Shown: one piece after another, positions 58,668 through 64,000 of the stretch
Layout of the letters: every line of letters begins with the position of its first letter
Position numbering within the stretch: the stretch's first letter is position 1
Assembly (NCBI RefSeq): GCF_000980875.1
Contig: NZ_LAYO01000103.1
Coordinates: 1-64,000, forward strand
Source: Leucobacter sp. Ag1
GTDB taxonomy: Bacteria; Actinomycetota; Actinomycetes; Actinomycetales; Microbacteriaceae
DNA: 64,000 nucleotides
Direction: 5' to 3'
The notes under the pieces: generated by a model
Databases searched by the model: none
Told to the model about the DNA's origin: nothing
What the model saw: the letters and a program-made list of their open reading frames with translations, nothing else
Made by a program: the position numbers and the translations under genes

Positions 58668-60347
58668 TCAGAGCACGATGCGGCGCGCCCGCACCCCCTC
58701 GGGCAGTTCGGTGTGGGTGATCAGGATCGCGGCGCGGTCGTCCGGCAGCGCCCCGAGCAGGTCGGCGAGCAGCGCGTCGGCGACCTCCCGGTCGACTCCC
58801 GCCGTCGGCTCGTCGAGGATCACGACCGGGAACTCCGCGAGGATCGCCCGGGCCAGCGCGATGCGCTGCGCCTGGCCTCCCGAGACGAGCGCCCCGCGCT
58901 CGCCCACTTCCGCGTCGAGCCCACCGCGCGCACGTGCCCAGTCGCCGAGGCGCACACGATCGAGCACGGCCAGCAGCTCGTCGTCGCTCGCCTCAGGCTT
59001 CGCGAACTTGAGGTTCTGCCGGAGATCCGCGTCGAAGAGGTGCGGGGTCTGCTCGCAGAGCCCCACGGCGGCCCGCACCTCCGTCTGAACGAGGTCGCGC
59101 GCCTCCCGCCCGCGGATCGCGTACGAGCCGGAGTAGTCGAGGAACCGCACGAGCGCGGCCGCGAGCGTGCTCTTCCCCGCGCCGCTCTCGCCCGACACCA
59201 CCAGCGTCTCGCCCGGGTGCAGCGCGAAGCTCACCTCGGAGAACGCGGGTCCGGCGGAGCCCGGGTGCGCGGCGGAGAGGTTGCGGACCTCGAGCAGCGG
59301 GGCACGCGGATCCGCCGCGGGAACCGCGGAACGATCGCCCGCATCATCGACGGGGATCTCGGCCGGCAGCGGAGTCTCGATCAGCTCGGCGACCCGCTCG
59401 GCGCTCGCCAGTGCGGTGCGTCGCGCCACGAACGCCGTCGGTACGAGCGCGAACACCTCGAACACCGCGGCCGGGACCACGACCGCCGCTGCGAACAGGG
59501 GGGCGGAGAGCCCCTGCCCGGTCGCCGGCGCGAGCAGCAGGAGGATCGCGATCGAGGCGATCCCGGAAGCGGCCCCGAGCACGGCCGCGCTGAGTCCGGC
59601 GGCCCGAGCCCGGCGCAGCTGCACGCGGGACAGCTCGGCCTCGGCCGCGGAGATCCGTTCCCGCTGCCGGTCCAGCGCGCCGAACGCCGCGAGGGCTTCG
59701 GCCGCGCGGAAACGCTCCAGCAGCGCGTCCAGCAGGGTCGCGCGCGCGGCGCCCAGTTCGCGATCGCTCTCGGCCGCGATCCTGGAGGACCAGCGGACCG
59801 CGAGCACACCCGCCCCCGCGAGCGCCAGGGCGAGGATCAGCGCGGCGAGCGGTGACACGATCGCGACCGCGATCAGGGAGAGACCGATGACGATGCTGCT
59901 CGTCACGATCGGCTGACGGACGCGGAGCGGAAGGTCCTGCAGCTGGTCGACGTCGTCGACGAAGGCGCCGAGAACCTCGCCCCGACGCCGATCCTCGATC
60001 GCGCCGGGGATCCTGGGGACGAGGCGCTCGTAGGCATGCACGCGGAGATCGGAGAGCTGGGTGAGCGCCGCCCGGTGGCTGGCGAGCCGCTCCGCATAGC
60101 GGAACGCGGCCCGGCCGATCGCGAGCGCGCGCACGCCCACGATCGCGAAGGTCAGATGCAGGATGGGGGGCTGCTCCCCCGCACGCACGATCAGCCACAT
60201 GCTCAGCGCGAGCAGGCCGACCACGCAGGCGTCGGCGAGCACCCCGAGGGCGACCCCGGGTGCGCGCTTCGACCGCTCGGGCAGGGCCAGCGCGATGACC
60301 CGCTCGAGCGGAGTCGCATCTCGCTCGAGCGCGACGGAACGGGTCAT
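58668..60347 (-). CDS. cydC: Thiol reductant ABC exporter subunit CydC
   Basis: Half of the CydDC exporter of glutathione/cysteine-type thiols needed to assemble cytochrome bd. The 559-residue protein has a six-span ABC exporter domain and an ATPase with Walker A SGESGAGKST, signature VSGGQAQRIALARA and Walker B VVILDEPTAGVD. It overlaps cydD by 4 bp. The convergent Lrp-type gene ends 5 bp from its stop. Confidence 0.92.
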   Translation of the reverse strand: MTRSVALERDATPLERVIALALPERSKRAPGVALGVLADACVVGLLALSMWLIVRAGEQPPILHLTFAIVGVRALAIGRAAFRYAERLASHRAALTQLSDLRVHAYERLVPRIPGAIEDRRRGEVLGAFVDDVDQLQDLPLRVRQPIVTSSIVIGLSLIAVAIVSPLAALILALALAGAGVLAVRWSSRIAAESDRELGAARATLLDALLERFRAAEALAAFGALDRQRERISAAEAELSRVQLRRARAAGLSAAVLGAASGIASIAILLLLAPATGQGLSAPLFAAAVVVPAAVFEVFALVPTAFVARRTALASAERVAELIETPLPAEIPVDDAGDRSAVPAADPRAPLLEVRNLSAAHPGSAGPAFSEVSFALHPGETLVVSGESGAGKSTLAAALVRFLDYSGSYAIRGREARDLVQTEVRAAVGLCEQTPHLFDADLRQNLKFAKPEASDDELLAVLDRVRLGDWARARGGLDAEVGERGALVSGGQAQRIALARAILAEFPVVILDEPTAGVDREVADALLADLLGALPDDRAAILITHTELPEGVRARRIVL

Positions 60348-62047
60348 TCGGCGTCTCCGATCCGGACCACGCGGTCCGCCGAGGCGAGCAGCGCCGCCCG
60401 GTGGCTGATGACGAGCACCGCGCGCCCGGCTTCCGCCTCGGCGCGGAGCGCTTTGGCGAGCACGGCCTCGTTCTGCGCATCGAGCGCGGAGCTCGGCTCG
60501 TCCAGGACGAGGGCGTGCGCGCCGGTCTCGTCGGCGCGGTAGAGCGCGCGGGCGACGGCGACGCGCTGCGCCTGTCCGCCCGACAGGCCGGAGCCGCCCG
60601 CGCCCAGCGGGGTCCGGGCATCGAGATCCCCGAGCCCGACCCGCCCGAGCACGCGCTCCGCACGCTCGTCGTCGATCCGGTCGGCACCGAGCGCGAGGTT
60701 CTCGGCGACGGTGCCCTGCAGCAGGTCCGGGCGCTGCCCGCTCCAGGCGATCGCACCGGAGTGCGCGGCCGACCCGGTGCTGGGTTCGAGGAACCCGAGG
60801 AGCGTCGCGACGAGGCTCGTCTTGCCGGCGCCGGACGGCCCCGCGAGCGCCACTACTTCGCCCGGTGCGACCTCGAAGCTCACCGGGCCGACGACGGCGC
60901 GGTCGCCGCGGTGCACCACGACCTCGTCGAAGCGGATCCCCCGGTGTCCGGGCCCGGGCTCGGCACGGACGTCGGCCGGGGCCCCGCTCGCGCCTCCGGT
61001 CGCAGCCGCGTCAGCGCTGCGGGAGCTCGGAGCACCAGGGCCGTCGACGATCGCGAACACGGCGCCGACCGCGGCGAGCCCCTCCGCCGAGGCGTGATAG
61101 GCCGCGCCGACCTGTCGGATGGGCGCGAAGGTCTCGGGCAGCAGGAGCAGCACGAAGAGGCCGAGCCCGAGCGGGAATCCACCGCTGACGAGCCGGGTGC
61201 CGACGGTGACCGCGACCAGCGCGATCGAGAAGGTGCCCGCAAGATCGAGCACGAAGCCCGAGAGGAAGGTGACGCGCAGGACCTGCATGGTGCGGGAGCG
61301 GTACTCGCCGGTCTCGCGCGCGATGCGCTCGCTCTGCCGCGATTCGCGACGGAAGATCTTGAGCGTGGGCAGGCCCTCGACCGCGTCGAGGAACGAGCGC
61401 GAGAGCCGGTTCAGCTGCGACCACTGGCGATCCTGCACCCGCTGGGTCGCGAGTCCGATGAGGATCATGAAGATCGGGATGACCGGGAACACCACGAGCA
61501 CGGTGATCCCGCTCACCGGGTCGGCGAGCAGCACCGTGAGCACGAGGATCGGCGTCGCGCATGCCGCGAGGATCAGCTGCGGCAGGTAGCCCGAGAAGTA
61601 GCCGTCCAGCGCGTCGAGGCCGCGTCCGAGGGACACGGCGCGTTCCGCTTCGGACCGGCCGTCCGTCGCCAGAGGCGAACGGGAATCGAGCGCATCGAGC
61701 GCGGCGGTGCGGAGCTGGGACTTCGCAAGCACCGCGCCGCGCGCCGCGAGGCGATCCATCGCGAAGCCCGCGCCGGTGCGCACGACCAGCGCGACGCCGG
61801 CCGCGAGCAGCAGCATCGGCAGATCGGCGACGGATGACGAGCCCTCGGCGACGCGCCCGCCCGCCGCGCTCGCGGCCCCTCCCGGGATCCCGAGAGCGGG
61901 CAACGCGACCGCGGTGATCGCCTGCGCCAGGAACCAGCACCAGGCGACCACCGCGAGCGTGCGGACCACGCCGAGGACCGCTCCGATCGCCAGCACGCTG
62001 CGGGCGGCCCGCGCCGTCCGCAGCAGCCGGGGATCGAGTGGTTTCAT
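60344..62047 (-). CDS. cydD: Thiol reductant ABC exporter subunit CydD
   Basis: Partner half-transporter of CydC, 567 residues: ABC exporter membrane domain (AVLGVVRTLAVVAWCWFLAQAI at the first span, PVIPIFMILIGLATQRVQ in the coupling region) followed by an ATPase with Walker A AGPSGAGKT, signature LSGGQAQRVAVARA and Walker B ALVLDEPSSALD. In some Actinobacteria cydD and cydC are fused; here they are separate with an ATGA overlap. It begins 11 bp after cydB. Confidence 0.92.
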   Translation of the reverse strand: MKPLDPRLLRTARAARSVLAIGAVLGVVRTLAVVAWCWFLAQAITAVALPALGIPGGAASAAGGRVAEGSSSVADLPMLLLAAGVALVVRTGAGFAMDRLAARGAVLAKSQLRTAALDALDSRSPLATDGRSEAERAVSLGRGLDALDGYFSGYLPQLILAACATPILVLTVLLADPVSGITVLVVFPVIPIFMILIGLATQRVQDRQWSQLNRLSRSFLDAVEGLPTLKIFRRESRQSERIARETGEYRSRTMQVLRVTFLSGFVLDLAGTFSIALVAVTVGTRLVSGGFPLGLGLFVLLLLPETFAPIRQVGAAYHASAEGLAAVGAVFAIVDGPGAPSSRSADAAATGGASGAPADVRAEPGPGHRGIRFDEVVVHRGDRAVVGPVSFEVAPGEVVALAGPSGAGKTSLVATLLGFLEPSTGSAAHSGAIAWSGQRPDLLQGTVAENLALGADRIDDERAERVLGRVGLGDLDARTPLGAGGSGLSGGQAQRVAVARALYRADETGAHALVLDEPSSALDAQNEAVLAKALRAEAEAGRAVLVISHRAALLASADRVVRIGDAE

Positions 62048-62058
62048 CTCGGATCAGC

Positions 62059-63087
62059 CTAGTGGGCGGCTGCCGGGATGTGGGTCCGCGAGATGCGCTT
62101 GCGGAACACCCAGTAGGTCCAGCCCTGGTAGGCCAGCACCAGCGGCATGGTGAACACCGCGACCCAGGTCATGAGCTCGAGCGTCTTCTGCGAGCTCGCC
62201 GCGTCCGCGATCGACATGGACAGGGCGGGATCGGTGCTCGAGATCATCACGTTCGGGAAGAGCGCGGCGAAGATCGTGAGCAGCGCGAACGCGATCGTGA
62301 CCGCGTTGCCGGCAAAGGCGATGCCCTCGCGGCCGCGGAGGTTCGCGATCAGGCCCACGATGAACGCCACCGCGGCCACCACGGCCAGCGCGGCGATCAG
62401 CACGACGTTCGGGTGGGCCCCGTGCATCAGCACGGTCCAGACGAGGAACGCCGCCGCCGCGACCAGGGTCACGATCCCGACCTTCGTCGCCAGTGCACGA
62501 GCCCGGGTGCGCACTTCGCCCTCGGTCTTGAGCGCGATGAACACCAGGCCGTGGGTGAAGCAGAGCAGCGTCAGCGTGACGCCGCCGAGCAGGCCGTAGG
62601 GGTTCAGCAGCGTGAGCAACGAGCCGGTGTAGATCCACCCGCCCGTCGAGAGCTCCTCGATGGGCAGCCCCTGCACCAGGTTCGCGAACGCGGTGCCCCA
62701 GAGCAGCGGCGGGAGCAGCGAGCCCCAGAAGATGAACTGGTCGAACCAGCGGGTCCACTCCCGGCCCTTGCCCTGGTGGCGGTACTCGAACGAGACGCCG
62801 CGCAGGATCAGCGCCACGAGGATCAGCAGCAGCGCCAGGTAGAAGCCCGAGAACATCGTCGAGTACCACTCGGGGAACGCCGCGAAGAGGCAGGCGCCGG
62901 CGACGATGAGCCAGGTCTCGTTCAGATCCCAGACGGGGCCGATGGTGTTGATGAGCACGCGGCGGTCGGTGTCGTCCTTGCCGAGGAACGGCAGGGCCAT
63001 GCCGACGCCGAAGTCGAAGCCGTCGAGCACGAAGTACCCGATGAGCATGACGCCGACGATGAGAAACCAGATGGTGGTGAGTTCCAT
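62059..63087 (-). CDS. cydB: Cytochrome bd ubiquinol/menaquinol oxidase subunit II
   Basis: Membrane subunit of the high-affinity bd oxidase, 342 residues with about nine spans. FVLDGFDFGVGMALPFLG near the N-terminus, GPVWDLNETWLIVAGACLFAAFPEWYS and the downstream FEYRHQGKGREW are characteristic. It lies 12 bp after cydA. Confidence 0.95.
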   Translation of the reverse strand: MELTTIWFLIVGVMLIGYFVLDGFDFGVGMALPFLGKDDTDRRVLINTIGPVWDLNETWLIVAGACLFAAFPEWYSTMFSGFYLALLLILVALILRGVSFEYRHQGKGREWTRWFDQFIFWGSLLPPLLWGTAFANLVQGLPIEELSTGGWIYTGSLLTLLNPYGLLGGVTLTLLCFTHGLVFIALKTEGEVRTRARALATKVGIVTLVAAAAFLVWTVLMHGAHPNVVLIAALAVVAAVAFIVGLIANLRGREGIAFAGNAVTIAFALLTIFAALFPNVMISSTDPALSMSIADAASSQKTLELMTWVAVFTMPLVLAYQGWTYWVFRKRISRTHIPAAAH

Positions 63088-63099
63088 GATCGTGATCTC

Positions 63100-64000
63100 C
63101 TAATAGACCGTCTGCAGCTTCGACGCGTCGGCATCCGCGTCGTCGTCGCCGTCCGCGGACAGGTCGGGGGTACCGACCTTCGCGGCCTTCGTGATGAGCT
63201 TGAACTCGACGACCGCGAGCGAGCCGTAGACCAGTGTGAACACGATGAGCGACACCAGCACCGCCCAGCCGGGCACCCCCGGCGAAACGCCCGACGCGGT
63301 GGTCATCACCCCGAACACGAGCCAGGGCTGACGACCCATCTCGGTGAAGATCCAGCCCACGAGGGACGCGACCATCGGAATGGGGGCGGTCCAGATCGCC
63401 ACGCGCCAGGCCCACGCCGGAACCTCGCGGTTCTTGCGCGTCAGCCAGAGGCCCGCGATCGAGACGAGCGTCGCGAGGCCGCCGAGGCCGATCATCCAGC
63501 GGAAGGCCCAGTAGGTCACCCAGACGATCGGCACGAAGGAGCCGTCGGTCGGGCAGGTGAGCAGCGTCGAGTCCGCTCCGCAGAACTGCTGCGTGTACTG
63601 CGCCTGCAGGTCGCGGATGCCTTCGACGCTCCCGGTGAAGTTGCCGTTCGACAGGAAGGACAGCAGGTACGGGATGCGGATCGAGAAGATCTCGTGCGCC
63701 CCGTCCGGCGTGCCCCAGCTGAAGATCGAGAACGAGGCGTCCGCGCCGGAGCCCGTGTTGTAGAAGGCTTCCGCGGCCGCCATCTTCATCGGCTGGGTCT
63801 GCGTCATCACCATGCCGAGCGAGTGCCCGGTCAGACCGACGCCCGCGAAGGCGAGGATGTTCGCCCAGAGGCCGAATCGCAGGCCCGTGCGCATGTCGTC
63901 GACGAACTGGTTGCGCTTGAGGTGCCATGCGGCGACGGCGACCATGACGCAGGCGGCGAACATGATCGACGCGAAGATCGTGTGCGGGAACTGGTGGGTG
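63100..64000 (-). CDS. cydA: Cytochrome bd oxidase subunit I (5' end beyond window)
   Basis: C-terminal 300 residues of CydA; the frame continues off the edge. At the edge THQFPHTIFASI is seen, with the heme-linked region following. GWIFTEMGRQPW is the diagnostic CydA motif, and AWHLKRN and several spans are visible. An acidic tail (SADGDDDADADASK) ends the protein. It is the first visible gene of cydABDC, which expresses the low-oxygen terminal oxidase. The promoter lies outside the window. Confidence 0.93.
   Translation of the reverse strand, partial: THQFPHTIFASIMFAACVMVAVAAWHLKRNQFVDDMRTGLRFGLWANILAFAGVGLTGHSLGMVMTQTQPMKMAAAEAFYNTGSGADASFSIFSWGTPDGAHEIFSIRIPYLLSFLSNGNFTGSVEGIRDLQAQYTQQFCGADSTLLTCPTDGSFVPIVWVTYWAFRWMIGLGGLATLVSIAGLWLTRKNREVPAWAWRVAIWTAPIPMVASLVGWIFTEMGRQPWLVFGVMTTASGVSPGVPGWAVLVSLIVFTLVYGSLAVVEFKLITKAAKVGTPDLSADGDDDADADASKLQTVY

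Overview
This is a dense, GC-rich stretch of an actinobacterial chromosome. Many starts are GTG, genes commonly overlap by 4 bp (ATGA or GTGA), and -10-like TANNNT boxes often sit 6-7 nt before a start codon. The gene orders rpsD-alaS-ruvX-mltG-aroE-aroC, ruvAB-yajC-secDF-rel, hrcA-dnaJ-rsmE-HIT-phoH-ybeY-CNNM-era and comEA-comEC-holA-rpsT-lepA-hemW point to Microbacteriaceae. A Leucobacter-like genus is my inference; no rRNA is present to confirm it. No tRNA, rRNA, CRISPR array, transposase or prophage gene was recognised. LAYOUT. 1-7.6 kb (all minus): rpsD, a small membrane protein, alaS, ruvX, mltG, aroE, aroC and the first codons of a probable aroK, linking translation, cell-wall processing and chorismate synthesis. 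7.8-12.5 kb: an acyltransferase-3 membrane protein, rarA, a DUF349 coiled-coil protein and an orphan AbiEi-like protein. 12.5-19.8 kb (minus): ruvA, ruvB, yajC, secD, secF, rel. 19.8-21.7 kb: leuA preceded by a 14-codon leader peptide with three consecutive rare CTT leucine codons and a terminator hairpin, a textbook-like attenuator. 21.7-28.1 kb: an accessory islet between leuA and era. It holds a DUF2207 exported protein, a divergent LacI regulator with an 18-bp perfect operator, an operon of small membrane protein, Na+/solute symporter and acetylpolyamine-amidohydrolase-like deacetylase, and a DUF5684 membrane protein. 28.2-39.7 kb (minus): a long housekeeping run from lepA, a DUF1990 protein with a Pro-Glu repeat and hemW to hrcA (with CIRCE), dnaJ, rsmE, HIT, phoH, ybeY, a CBS/DUF21 protein and era. 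39.8-46.4 kb: MOSC protein and rpsT (plus), then about 1 kb of non-coding DNA built of degenerate 19-bp repeats, then holA, comEC and comEA (minus). 46.6-48.6 kb: a GntR(YtrA-type)/ABC transporter operon with a palindromic operator. 48.6-53.4 kb: leuS, pabB and a divergent class IV aminotransferase (pabC-like). 53.4-54.7 kb: SPFH protein plus ribbon-helix-helix protein behind a dyad operator. 54.7-58.7 kb: kynB, kynU and an amino acid permease with a divergent Lrp-type regulator (tryptophan/kynurenine catabolism to anthranilate). 58.7-64 kb: cydABDC, with cydA cut by the window edge. HOW IT WORKS TOGETHER. Most of the window is core genome. The accessory parts are small regulator-plus-operon modules (LacI/symporter/deacetylase, GntR/ABC, Lrp/kyn) slotted between conserved blocks. 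The least explained structure is the 19-bp periodic array at about 41.29-41.73 kb. The leuA-ruvA junction also looks like a rearrangement joining two conserved blocks, because the ruvC and recO neighbours I would expect are absent there.
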